A stretch of DNA of 7,225 bases, from positions 1-7,225 of the forward strand of contig JADZCL010000296.1 in the NCBI GenBank assembly GCA_020851615.1, written 5' to 3'. The position numbers and the translations under genes were made by a program. The notes beneath the pieces were generated by a model. That model ran no database searches, was not told the DNA's origin, and saw nothing but the letters and a program-made list of their open reading frames with translations. Origin of the DNA: Rubrivivax sp. (GTDB taxonomy: Bacteria > Pseudomonadota > Gammaproteobacteria > Burkholderiales > Burkholderiaceae_C). How positions within the stretch are numbered: position 1 is the first letter of the stretch; the number at the start of each line of letters is the position of its first letter. Shown in pieces: positions 1 through 5,964 of the stretch.

Positions 1-82
1 ACCACCTCAGCAGCACCAGGCTCCCCCAGCACCACCCAGACAGTCAGGGCGGCCGCGCGCTCTCGCGCACTTCCACTCAAAC

Positions 83-106
83 TCAAACGCCCACGCTTAT
101 CGGCTG
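83..106 (-). promoter_or_regulatory. boxC-like segment of the rrn leader
   Basis: Downstream of boxA the minus strand reads CAGCCGATAAGCGTGGGCG followed by TTTGA. It resembles the E. coli leader segment CAGACAATCTGTGTGGGCAC in spacing and in the GTGGGC core. This matches my memory of betaproteobacterial rRNA leaders, but it was not checked by alignment. Confidence 0.65.
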
Positions 107-111
107 TATGT

Positions 112-123
112 TGTTAAAGAACA
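112..123 (-). promoter_or_regulatory. rrn boxA antitermination element
   Basis: The minus strand reads TGTTCTTTAACA, which differs from the E. coli rrn boxA (TGCTCTTTAACA) at one base. In the RNA this is the NusB/NusE (S10) binding site that makes rRNA transcription resistant to Rho. It lies 20 bases after the boxB-like hairpin, as expected for a 16S leader. Confidence 0.88.
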
Positions 124-143
124 GGCCTGAGGACCCAGCCGCG

Positions 144-174
144 CCAGCCCTCGGTAGAGACCGATCGTGGCTGG
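144..174 (-). promoter_or_regulatory. boxB-like hairpin before boxA
   Basis: On the minus strand CCAGCC (174-169) pairs with GGCTGG (149-144), and inside it TCGGT (164-160) pairs with ACCGA (155-151) around a CTCT loop. The two stems are separated by ACGA on one side and a single G on the other. There is no following T-run, so it does not look like an intrinsic terminator. Its place before boxA fits a boxB-type rrn leader hairpin. A competing weaker hairpin, CCGAGG (154-149) with CCTCAGG (132-126), overlaps it. Confidence 0.6.
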
Positions 175-184
175 AAAGACTTCT

Positions 185-201
185 GGTGACTCAGGGTCAC
201 C
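185..201 (-). promoter_or_regulatory. perfect 6-bp hairpin in the early rrn leader
   Basis: GGTGAC (201-196) and GTCACC (190-185) form a perfect stem around a 5-base CCTGA loop. It has no following T-run and so is not a clear terminator for ptsI. It is best read as a leader RNA hairpin or a small operator-like inverted repeat. Confidence 0.4.
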
Positions 202-240
202 GGGCTCTCAGGAGTGCTGCAATCAGCAGCGAAGACCGCG

Positions 241-270
241 ATTCTGACCTGTGAATAGTCACCACGTCAA
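241..270 (-). promoter_or_regulatory. candidate sigma70 promoter of the rRNA operon
   Basis: On the minus strand a -35 box TTGACG (270-265) is followed after 18 bases by a -10 box CAGAAT (246-241), each close to consensus (5/6 and 4/6). The bases just after the -10 box are CGCGG, a GC-rich discriminator of the kind that makes rRNA promoters sensitive to ppGpp and DksA. The predicted start is near 234, before the hairpins and boxA. No A-tract UP element is evident upstream. This is the best promoter in the ptsI-rrn interval, but the spacer is one base longer than ideal and other rrn promoters may exist. Confidence 0.5.
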
Positions 271-360
271 GTGTGTGGTCTTCACTTGGTCTTGGACTTC
301 TCCTCGCACGGCGTCGCTCGCAGGCGCCGGAGTCGCCAGCTGCCGTATCGCATCGCGACA

Positions 361-2130
361 TCAACTCGATGCATTCATCAGTACCCGACTGACCGACGCG
401 CAGTCGTCGGCTTCCAGGACGCGTGGCAGGCAGTCGGCGAGCCCGCGCGTGTCGGCCCGCAGGATGCGTTGCTTCACCTGGGCGATCCGGGACGGATGCA
501 TCGAGAAGCTGCGCAAGCCCATGGCCAACAGGAGATCGGTGAACTCCGGATCCCCCGCCATCTCGCCACAGACCGACACGTCTCGCCCCGCGCGGTTGGC
601 GTACGCGATGCTGTGCGCGATGAGTTGCAGCACCGCGGGGTGCCACGGATCATAGAGGTGCGAGACCGTTTCGTCGGCGCGGTCGATGGCCAGGACGTAC
701 TGGATCAGATCGTTGGTGCCGATGGAGACGAAGTCGAAGTAGCGCAGGAGCGACTCGATCCGCAGCGCCGCCGCGGGGACTTCGATCATGGCGCCGACCT
801 CGACCCGGCCATAGGCCTTGCCGGCGTCATCCAGCTGCGTGCGCACGCGTGCCAGGGCTTCGAGCGTCAGGCGTGCTTCGCTGGCATGCGTCACCATCGG
901 GATCAGGATGCGGACCTTGCCAAATGCACTGGCACGCAGGATGGCCCGCAACTGCTGCCTGAACATGCCTGGCTCCGACAGGCTCCAGCGAATGGCCCGC
1001 AGCCCCAGCGCAGGATTCAGGACGTGCTCATGGCGCAGTTCGGCGGCGCTCAGGCGGTCCAGGGGCTTGTCGGCACCGATGTCGACGGTGCGTATCGTCA
1101 CCGGCAGGCCCTTCATCGCCTGCACGACCTCACGGTAGGCCTGGAACTGCTCTTCCTCGCCGGGGAGGTCGCCACCGCGGTTCATGAAGAGGAACTCGGT
1201 GCGAAAGAGGCCGATCCCGACGGCGCCGGCCTCGAGCGCCGCGGCTGCGTCGCCGGGCAGTTCGATGTTGGCCAGCAACTGGACCGGCTGGCCGTCCAGT
1301 GTGACCGCAGGCGTCTTGCGCAGGCGGTGCAGGCGCGCCCGCTCGAGTTCGTTCTGACGCTGCCGGAAGCGATATTCCTCCAGCACGATCTGCGGCGGGT
1401 TGACGATCACGACACCGGCGTCGCCGTCGATCACGATCCAGTCATCCTGGCGCACGAGGCGGCTGGCCTCACGCGCGCCGACAACCGCCGGAACGTCCAT
1501 GCTGCGCGCGACGATCGCGGTGTGCGAGTGTGCGCCCCCGACGTCGGTGACGAAGCCGGTGAACACGCTGCGCTTGAACTGCAGCATGTCGGCCGGGGCG
1601 ACGTCGTTGGCAACCAGCACGAGCGGCTCCTCGCCCCCGAAGTCCTTGGCGAGCGCCTTCTGCTCCAGGTCCGCCGGGGAGTTGCCCGCCGCACGCGCCA
1701 GGCTGCGCAACATGCGCTCGACAACCTGCTCGATGTCGGCCTTGCGCTCGCGCAGGTACTCGTCGTCCATCTCGTCGAACTGCCGCGCCAGCACTTCGAG
1801 TTGTGCCGACAGCGCCCATTCAGCGTTGTAGTGCCGCTCGACGATCCACTGCCGGGTGGCCGCGCTCAAGGTGTCGTCGCGCAGCAGCATCAGGTGCACA
1901 TCCAGCAGCGCCGAGAGCTCCGCCGGCGCTTCGGCTGGGAGGTCGGCCTGCAGCGCAGCCAGCTCGGCAACCACTTCGTTGCGCGCAGCGCGCAGGCGCT
2001 CCACCTCGGCCTCGATCCGCTCTGCGGGCACGAAATAGTGGTCGACGTCCACCCGACTGGAGGCCACCAGCACCGCGCGGCCGATCGCCACGCCTCGCGA
2101 CACGCCCATGCCAAAGACCTGGATGCTCAT
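361..2130 (-). CDS. ptsI: PTS Enzyme I (phosphoenolpyruvate-protein phosphotransferase)
   Basis: Cytoplasmic first enzyme of the phosphotransferase relay: it takes phosphate from PEP and passes it to HPr. The product is 589 residues. The N-terminal part contains the HPr-binding and swivelling phosphohistidine domains, with the active motif GGAHSHTAIVAR (phospho-accepting His203). The C-terminal PEP-binding barrel has GLFRTEFLFM (Arg310), IRTVDIGADK (Arg347), MIEVP (Glu450, metal), TNDLIQY (Asn473-Asp474) and the catalytic Cys521 in SVCGEMAGD. All key residues are present, so it should be active. An in-frame ATG 24 bases upstream (2154) is possible, but the start at 2130 has GGAG eight bases before it and begins MSIQVFGMGVSRG, close to family N-termini. 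It is last in the operon, 44 bases after ptsH, and is followed by the rRNA leader with no obvious terminator between. Confidence 0.97.
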   Translation of the reverse strand: MSIQVFGMGVSRGVAIGRAVLVASSRVDVDHYFVPAERIEAEVERLRAARNEVVAELAALQADLPAEAPAELSALLDVHLMLLRDDTLSAATRQWIVERHYNAEWALSAQLEVLARQFDEMDDEYLRERKADIEQVVERMLRSLARAAGNSPADLEQKALAKDFGGEEPLVLVANDVAPADMLQFKRSVFTGFVTDVGGAHSHTAIVARSMDVPAVVGAREASRLVRQDDWIVIDGDAGVVIVNPPQIVLEEYRFRQRQNELERARLHRLRKTPAVTLDGQPVQLLANIELPGDAAAALEAGAVGIGLFRTEFLFMNRGGDLPGEEEQFQAYREVVQAMKGLPVTIRTVDIGADKPLDRLSAAELRHEHVLNPALGLRAIRWSLSEPGMFRQQLRAILRASAFGKVRILIPMVTHASEARLTLEALARVRTQLDDAGKAYGRVEVGAMIEVPAAALRIESLLRYFDFVSIGTNDLIQYVLAIDRADETVSHLYDPWHPAVLQLIAHSIAYANRAGRDVSVCGEMAGDPEFTDLLLAMGLRSFSMHPSRIAQVKQRILRADTRGLADCLPRVLEADDCASVSRVLMNASS

Positions 2131-2138
2131 CGCCACGG

Positions 2139-2142
2139 CTCC
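2139..2142 (-). promoter_or_regulatory. ribosome binding site that decides the ptsI start
   Basis: GGAG on the minus strand lies eight bases before the ATG at 2130. No comparable Shine-Dalgarno sequence precedes the upstream in-frame ATG at 2154, where the preceding bases are GGTCGCCGCGGCGCG. This favours the 589-residue form of Enzyme I. Confidence 0.6.
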
Positions 2143-2174
2143 GTCATGGCTCATCGCGCCGCGGCGACCAGCCG

Positions 2175-2444
2175 CTACTCGCCTTCCCCGAAACGGCCGT
2201 CGATCAGCGTGCGCAAGGCCTGCATCGCGGCCTCTTCGTCGGGGCCGTCGACCTCGATCTCGACTTCCGCGCCCATGCCGGCGGCCAGCATCATGACGCC
2301 CATGATGCTCTTGGCGTTGATGCGGCGCCCGTTACGGGTCAGGTGTACTTCACTGGCGAAACTCGCCGCAAGCTTGGTGAGCTTGGCCGACGCCCTGGCG
2401 TGCAGCCCGAGCCTGTTGACGATGCGAATGTCGGACTTGATCAT
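2175..2444 (-). CDS. ptsH: HPr phosphocarrier protein
   Basis: Small cytoplasmic phosphocarrier of 89 residues, the normal HPr length. It receives phosphate from Enzyme I and passes it to EIIA. The active-site motif RLGLHARAS places the phospho-accepting histidine at His15. NAKSIMGVMML places Ser46 at the standard regulatory position, the target of HPr kinase/phosphorylase in species that have it. Ala replaces the common Pro after HAR, which I recall as usual in betaproteobacterial HPr. The ATG overlaps the TGA of manX (ATGA) and is preceded by AAGGGA seven bases upstream, so it can be both coupled and independently initiated. A longer open frame upstream of this start is a shadow of manX. 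Confidence 0.96.
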   Translation of the reverse strand: MIKSDIRIVNRLGLHARASAKLTKLAASFASEVHLTRNGRRINAKSIMGVMMLAAGMGAEVEIEVDGPDEEAAMQALRTLIDGRFGEGE

Positions 2445-2866
2445 CGATCGATCCCTTGCGGCCCGGCCGCAGCCGCAGCAGGGCGAGGGGGCAAGGCCAT
2501 CACGCCCTGGGTCGCGCCGGCGCACGCGCGCTCGACGAGGGCGTCGAGGGATTCGTTGCGGTAGCACAGCGTGCGCCAGAGCATCGGCACGTTCACTCCG
2601 GTCACCACGCGGGCGTCGCAACCTTCGATGACCCGCAGTGCCACGTTGCACGGGGTGGCGCCAAAGGCGTCGACAAGGATCAGCGTCGGTGTCGTGCCAC
2701 CCGCCTCCAGGTACTGCCGCAGGGCGGCTTCCAGCGCCGGTCCGTCCTGCGCGACCTCGACATCGACGACATCCACCTCTGCCGCGCATTCGGGGAAGAC
2801 GTGCATGGCGACGTCCCGCAGCGCAGAGGCCAGCGGCGCGTGAGCCAGGAGGAGGATGCGCGTCAT
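2441..2866 (-). CDS. manX: PTS EIIA component, mannose (ManX) family
   Basis: Single-domain EIIA of 141 residues that should accept phosphate from HPr. The start MTRILLLAHAPLA puts the phospho-accepting histidine at His9, matching His10 of E. coli ManX. Other family marks are LILVDAFGATPCNVA and VVTGVNVPMLWRTL, which parallel the VDTWGGSPFNAA and GVNIPMLVETL regions of E. coli ManX. No EIIB domain is fused (ManX of E. coli is EIIAB), and no EIIB, EIIC or EIID gene follows, so this is probably a regulatory or incomplete PTS, as in many Burkholderiales. The C-terminus is a short Ala/Pro-rich tail. The ATG overlaps the TGA of the transporter gene and has no clear Shine-Dalgarno, pointing to translational coupling. 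Confidence 0.9.
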   Translation of the reverse strand: MTRILLLAHAPLASALRDVAMHVFPECAAEVDVVDVEVAQDGPALEAALRQYLEAGGTTPTLILVDAFGATPCNVALRVIEGCDARVVTGVNVPMLWRTLCYRNESLDALVERACAGATQGVMALPPRPAAAAAGPQGIDR

Positions 2867-4119
2867 GTCGTATCGGTGTGGGCTCGATTATGGGCACACC
2901 CCTCGGCGAGGCCGACAAACCACAGGTAGCTCAGCAGCGCAAGCCCGGCCAGTGCCGCGATCGTGAGGCGGTAGGCACGCGCGGCATCGACGCCAGCGGC
3001 TTGCAGGCCATCGATCGCGGCACCCATGCCCCACTGCAGCAGGAAGATGCCGATGAAGATGGCCAGGTTGTAGGCGGAGAGCACGCGGCCGGCCATCTGC
3101 GCCGGGAAGGACTGCGCCAGCGCCGGCTGGGCGAGCGTGACCAATGAGGTGGCCACGCACCAGAGCATCCAGAGCCCGGCCTGTGCGGCCTCGCCCAGCA
3201 TCGCAATCAGCAGCAGCAGGGCGAGGCTGACTGGCAGCCCCCATGCGAGGAGGCGGAAAACGGACAGGCCCCGGCGCAGCAGCCAGGGCATGGCCAGGCC
3301 CCACGCGAGGAACGCGCACAGCATGCCGAAGTTGACCAGCAGCAGGCCTTGGCTGGCCTGCCGCGGTGAGAGTCCGCAGACCTGGGTCAACCAGGGCCCG
3401 ATCCAGAGAGCCTGCATCGCAACCAGGCCGCCGTGCAGCAACAACCCCACCGGCGCCAGGCGAACGAACTGCGGATGGCGCACGATCTCGGCATAGCGGG
3501 CTGGCCTCGGCCCGGTTGGCCGCACCCGGCGTGCGCCATCCGCAGGCAGCCACAGCCACAGCGCAGCCGCGGCAATCGCCAACAGCGCGCACAGGCACCA
3601 GAACAGCCCCCGCCAGCCCCACAGGGGCAACAGCATCTGGACCGGCACCGTCGAGGCCACCATGCCGAGCGAGCCCGTCATCAGCATCCACGAGTTGGCG
3701 CGCAGTTGCAGGGCGGGCCGCCAGTGCAGGCGGAAGAAGGTCAGCGGCGACATCAGGCAGGCCGCCACGCCCATGCCAATCAGCACGCGGCCGAACACCA
3801 GCTGGCCGAAGCCGCCGGCGGCTGCAAAGACCGCGCAGCCGGCCAACGCCAGCACCAGCAGACCCACCTCGACGCGCCGCGGGCCCAGATCGTCCAGAGC
3901 CACGCCCAGAGGCAGCTGCAGCAGCGCAAAGCCCAGGAAATAGGCGCCGGCGAGCAGCCCGAGATCCGCCGCCCCCAGGGCGAATTCAGCGCTGAAGCTG
4001 GGCGCAAGCGTCGCGGTGACGGCGCGCAGCAAGGCGGCCAGGAAGTAGGCCAGCGCAAAGACCAGGAAGGTCCCGATCCAGGGGGACGCCACAGGCGGCG
4101 CGTGTGGCTCTGTACTCAC
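2863..4119 (-). CDS. MFS transporter, 12 membrane segments, substrate unknown
   Basis: Inner-membrane permease of 418 residues, about the usual MFS length. Hydrophobic segments begin near residue 14 and recur to about 401, consistent with 12 helices. Helix 1 contains LLRAVTATLAP. The loop between helices 2 and 3 has GVALDDLGPRR (72-82), a variant of MFS motif A (GxLaDrxGrk). A charged cytoplasmic loop (residues about 193-220) splits the two halves. A substrate cannot be named. The start is GTG, overlapping the TGA of the lipoprotein gene as GTGA, with no clear Shine-Dalgarno and a 16-base palindrome directly upstream. The stop overlaps the manX start. This double overlap ties the permease to the PTS genes, but function in a shared pathway is inference. 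Confidence 0.9.
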   Translation of the reverse strand: MSTEPHAPPVASPWIGTFLVFALAYFLAALLRAVTATLAPSFSAEFALGAADLGLLAGAYFLGFALLQLPLGVALDDLGPRRVEVGLLVLALAGCAVFAAAGGFGQLVFGRVLIGMGVAACLMSPLTFFRLHWRPALQLRANSWMLMTGSLGMVASTVPVQMLLPLWGWRGLFWCLCALLAIAAAALWLWLPADGARRVRPTGPRPARYAEIVRHPQFVRLAPVGLLLHGGLVAMQALWIGPWLTQVCGLSPRQASQGLLLVNFGMLCAFLAWGLAMPWLLRRGLSVFRLLAWGLPVSLALLLLIAMLGEAAQAGLWMLWCVATSLVTLAQPALAQSFPAQMAGRVLSAYNLAIFIGIFLLQWGMGAAIDGLQAAGVDAARAYRLTIAALAGLALLSYLWFVGLAEGCAHNRAHTDTT

Positions 4120-4634
4120 GAATCGGTGCGCACCGATGCGAAGAAGGTCTCAACCGCCTCGTCGCTCAGCCGCGGCCCCAGCGCCGTCAGCTGCACGACC
4201 ATGGTCCCACGCGCGTACAGCAGGATGTCCGCTTGCAACGCGCGGCCATCGGGCGCGCGACCTGCCAGCCGATAGCGGCCCGCAGCGGGGTACGCCGTCG
4301 CACCGGCCACGTCCTGGGGTTGCGCCGGCGCGCGCACGGCACCCAGGTTGGCGTGGGCGGCGTCCGCCAGCGTATCCAGCAACCTCGGCGCCGCGACGCC
4401 GGCGTCCGCGCGCACGGCGGTCATGGCCCACGTCGTGCCTGCTGCCTCGCAGACCTCGAGAACCAGTCTGTGCAGCTGCCCGGCGAGCATCACCTGCCGC
4501 TGCTGGTGCACCGGCTTGCAAGGGAAAAGCTGCCTGGTTCCGGCTTCGGTCAGGCGCAGCTCGCGCCAGTTCAGCTCCGGCGCACAGGCGCCCAGCAGTA
4601 CCCCCAGCAATCCCAGCAGCAGGATGCGGACCAT
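4116..4634 (-). CDS. small lipoprotein of unknown function
   Basis: The product is 172 residues. The N-terminus MVRILLLGLLGVLLGAC is a clear lipoprotein signal: one Arg, a hydrophobic core and a lipobox LGAC with the lipidated residue Cys17. Ala at +2 rather than Asp suggests outer-membrane sorting. The mature part starts near LNWRELRL and has LFPCKP (residues 36-41) and a second Cys at 62, so a disulfide between Cys39 and Cys62 is possible in the periplasm. The C-terminal half (about 118-170) is predicted to be compact, with ILLYARGTMVVQLTALG then an acidic helix DEAVETFFASV. I do not recognise the family. It is first in the operon, overlapping the MFS gene. A -10-like box lies six bases before its ATG. 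Confidence 0.8.
   Translation of the reverse strand: MVRILLLGLLGVLLGACAPELNWRELRLTEAGTRQLFPCKPVHQQRQVMLAGQLHRLVLEVCEAAGTTWAMTAVRADAGVAAPRLLDTLADAAHANLGAVRAPAQPQDVAGATAYPAAGRYRLAGRAPDGRALQADILLYARGTMVVQLTALGPRLSDEAVETFFASVRTDS
4122..4137 (-). repeat. 16-bp perfect palindrome before the MFS start
   Basis: ATCGGTGCGCACCGAT is its own reverse complement. It forms a hairpin with a six-base-pair stem and GCGC loop in the RNA, lies within the last codons of the lipoprotein gene, and ends two bases before the GTG start of the transporter. It occupies the place of a Shine-Dalgarno. It could be an RNA hairpin affecting coupling or a DNA operator; chance plus codon use is also possible. Confidence 0.6.
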
Positions 4635-4764
4635 GCTGGCATTATCCCGGCTTCGATCCCCGGGTCACGGGATAGACGCCTTCCCGGGTGCCCCACGATC
4701 ATCGCAGCCTCGCTGGTGTGCACCGCCCCAGCGCAAAGCCGCGACGGCTCACCCGGAACGCCTC
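4635..4764. other. divergent intergenic region
   Basis: 130 bases between the divergent lipoprotein and pseudo-kinase genes. It holds the minus-strand promoter candidate and two copies of CCCGGGT (4659-4665 and 4683-4689), 24 bases apart, the first touching the -35 box. I see no convincing plus-strand -10/-35 pair. There is no sign of a small gene or RNA. Confidence 0.5.
4641..4668 (-). promoter_or_regulatory. candidate promoter of the lipoprotein-MFS-PTS operon
   Basis: On the minus strand GTGACC (4668-4663, four matches to TTGACA) is followed after 16 bases by GATAAT (4646-4641, five matches to TATAAT). The start codon begins six bases after the -10 box, so transcription would start at or next to the A of ATG and give a leaderless message. 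No good Shine-Dalgarno precedes the ATG, which agrees. A start further upstream with a normal leader cannot be excluded. Confidence 0.5.
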
Positions 4765-5901
4765 ATGAACACCGTCGGCCGACCCTCTTCCGCAGGTGCC
4801 GCAGCCGTGCCAACGGGTGCCGATGCTGCCGCGCAAGGGCATGATCTGCTCGCCCAGCTTGGCAGCGAGGTGGCCAGCGCATTGTCGGTTGCGCTCGAGC
4901 GGGTGAACGAAATCGCCACCACCGGCAAGATCAGCCGGCAGGGACTGCGCGTCCTGCGTGAGCAAATCGAGCAGGCACGGCGTGCCGGCATCATGGGCCA
5001 GCAGGTGCAGCGCCTGGCCAGCGGCCGGGTCTTGCAGTCGCCCGAGCGGCTGGACCTCACGAACCTGCTGCGCGAGGCCTTGCTGCAGCACCGCCGCCAG
5101 GCCCAGGCCAAGGGTCTGGAGGTGCGGCAGCTGCTCGGGCCGGCGCAGGTCATGGCCGATCCGACGCTGGCCTTCACGCTTGCCGAGGCCCTGCTTGGCT
5201 GGATCCTGGACCACGCGCGCTCGGTCGTCGAGATGCGCGTCGAGCTCAACGAATGGCCGGTGTTCGCGCGCCTGCGCTGCCATTTCCGCTTCCTGAGCGA
5301 CGAGGACGTCGACCGCAGCCTGCTGCATTTCGACGATTCACCGCTGCGCACCGTCTCCTGGCGGCTGCTGGAGCAGGTCGCCCGGACGATGGAGCTGCCG
5401 ATCCAGCTCGACGAGGACGGCGTCACGGCCCGCCTGTCGATCGACTTCCCGCGCACCGTCAACGACCCCAGCGAACTCGCCGCCCTGCGCGATCGAGGGG
5501 ACGCGGCGCGCATGGGCGTCAACTCCAAGCCGCTGGCGGGCAACCACCTGCTGGTGATCGCCGCCAGGCGCGAGACGCGTGCCCTGGTGCGCGATGCCGT
5601 CCGCCACATGGGCCTGATGCTCGACTACGCGAGCACGGTCGAGGAAGCGCGTGAGTTCTGCAGCGGGGGCATGCCGCACGCCGTGCTGCACGAGAGCGCA
5701 CTGGGTGGCGAGCGCTTCGAGCGGCTGCGCATGGACCTGCTGGCCGAAATGCCCGCACTCGCCTTCATCGAGTTGGCCGAAGACGGCCAAGGCGTGCAGG
5801 TCCAACGCGTGGGCACGCGCGAGTTCAGCCGCGTGAGCCGCGATGCGATCATCGAATCGCTGCCGTCGGCGCTGATGTTCGAGCTCTCGCGCCCGCGCTG
5901 A
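4765..5901 (+). CDS. degenerate histidine kinase-receiver hybrid (putative pseudo-signalling protein)
   Basis: Predicted cytoplasmic protein of 378 residues with no signal peptide or membrane segment. Residues about 27-90 are a helical, dimerisation-like hairpin resembling a HisKA domain but without an H-box histidine. Residues about 96-232 resemble a histidine-kinase ATPase domain (DPTLAFTLAEALLGW, then SWRLLEQVARTM and RLSIDFPRT), but the N-box asparagines are Ala142 and Trp146, and there is no DxGxG box. Residues about 260-370 resemble a receiver domain (LLVIAARRETRALV, then HAVLHESALGG), in which the acidic pair is Ala266-Ala267, the phospho-Asp is Glu310 and the conserved Lys is Arg352. 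It therefore probably neither binds ATP nor accepts phosphate in the usual way. The start at 4765 has GGAA six bases before it; the frame stays open further upstream but overlaps the divergent lipoprotein gene. It lies 79 bases before mpl, same strand. The domain call is by eye. Confidence 0.6.
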   Translation: MNTVGRPSSAGAAAVPTGADAAAQGHDLLAQLGSEVASALSVALERVNEIATTGKISRQGLRVLREQIEQARRAGIMGQQVQRLASGRVLQSPERLDLTNLLREALLQHRRQAQAKGLEVRQLLGPAQVMADPTLAFTLAEALLGWILDHARSVVEMRVELNEWPVFARLRCHFRFLSDEDVDRSLLHFDDSPLRTVSWRLLEQVARTMELPIQLDEDGVTARLSIDFPRTVNDPSELAALRDRGDAARMGVNSKPLAGNHLLVIAARRETRALVRDAVRHMGLMLDYASTVEEAREFCSGGMPHAVLHESALGGERFERLRMDLLAEMPALAFIELAEDGQGVQVQRVGTREFSRVSRDAIIESLPSALMFELSRPR

Positions 5902-5964
5902 GCGCACCCCGGGCGCAGCCCGCGTCGAGCTGCGCGCTTGGCCGCTGCCGCGCGCACCGGCTCC

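Larger units (their letters stand above)
1..234 (-). promoter_or_regulatory. 5' leader of an rRNA operon (16S gene lies off the left edge)
   Basis: This stretch has no credible protein gene. Read on the minus strand it carries, in order, several hairpins, a boxA (112-123) and a boxC-like stretch (83-96). That is the order seen in the E. coli rrn leader, where boxA is followed about 20 bases later by a GTGTGGGC-type segment. The leader RNA would load Nus factors for antitermination and supply the 5' half of the 16S processing stem. A hairpin with a GAGA tetraloop (GTGCGC 70-65, GCGCGC 60-55) sits after boxC. Two tandem GTTTGA copies lie at 88-77. A 16S-23S spacer is unlikely because ptsI, not 16S, lies upstream. 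The upstream limit is inferred from the promoter candidate. The 16S gene itself is not visible. Confidence 0.8.

Noticed and set aside
1..130. 16S-23S spacer (ITS) rather than a 16S leader
   Set aside because: ITS regions also carry a boxA, but upstream of this one is ptsI, with no 16S or tRNA sequence, and the segment after boxA resembles the 16S leader.
271..2631. 786-codon open frame on the plus strand, antisense to ptsI and ptsH
   Set aside because: It lies opposite confidently identified genes. Its Arg/Gln/His/Asp-rich composition with no recognisable motif is typical of antisense frames in high-GC DNA, and it begins inside the rRNA promoter region.
3433..4275. 280-codon Gln/Arg-rich plus-strand frame opposite the MFS gene
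   Set aside because: The composition mirrors a hydrophobic membrane protein read on the other strand. It is a shadow, not a gene.
4348..4764. Upstream in-frame extension of the pseudo-kinase gene
   Set aside because: It would overlap the divergent lipoprotein gene and its promoter. The Met at 4765 has a plausible ribosome binding site and begins the protein-like sequence.
5913..5935. Hairpin GCGCAG/CTGCGC after the pseudo-kinase gene, considered as a terminator
   Set aside because: It has only six base pairs, an 11-base loop and no following T-run. The interval is so GC-rich that such pairings are expected by chance.
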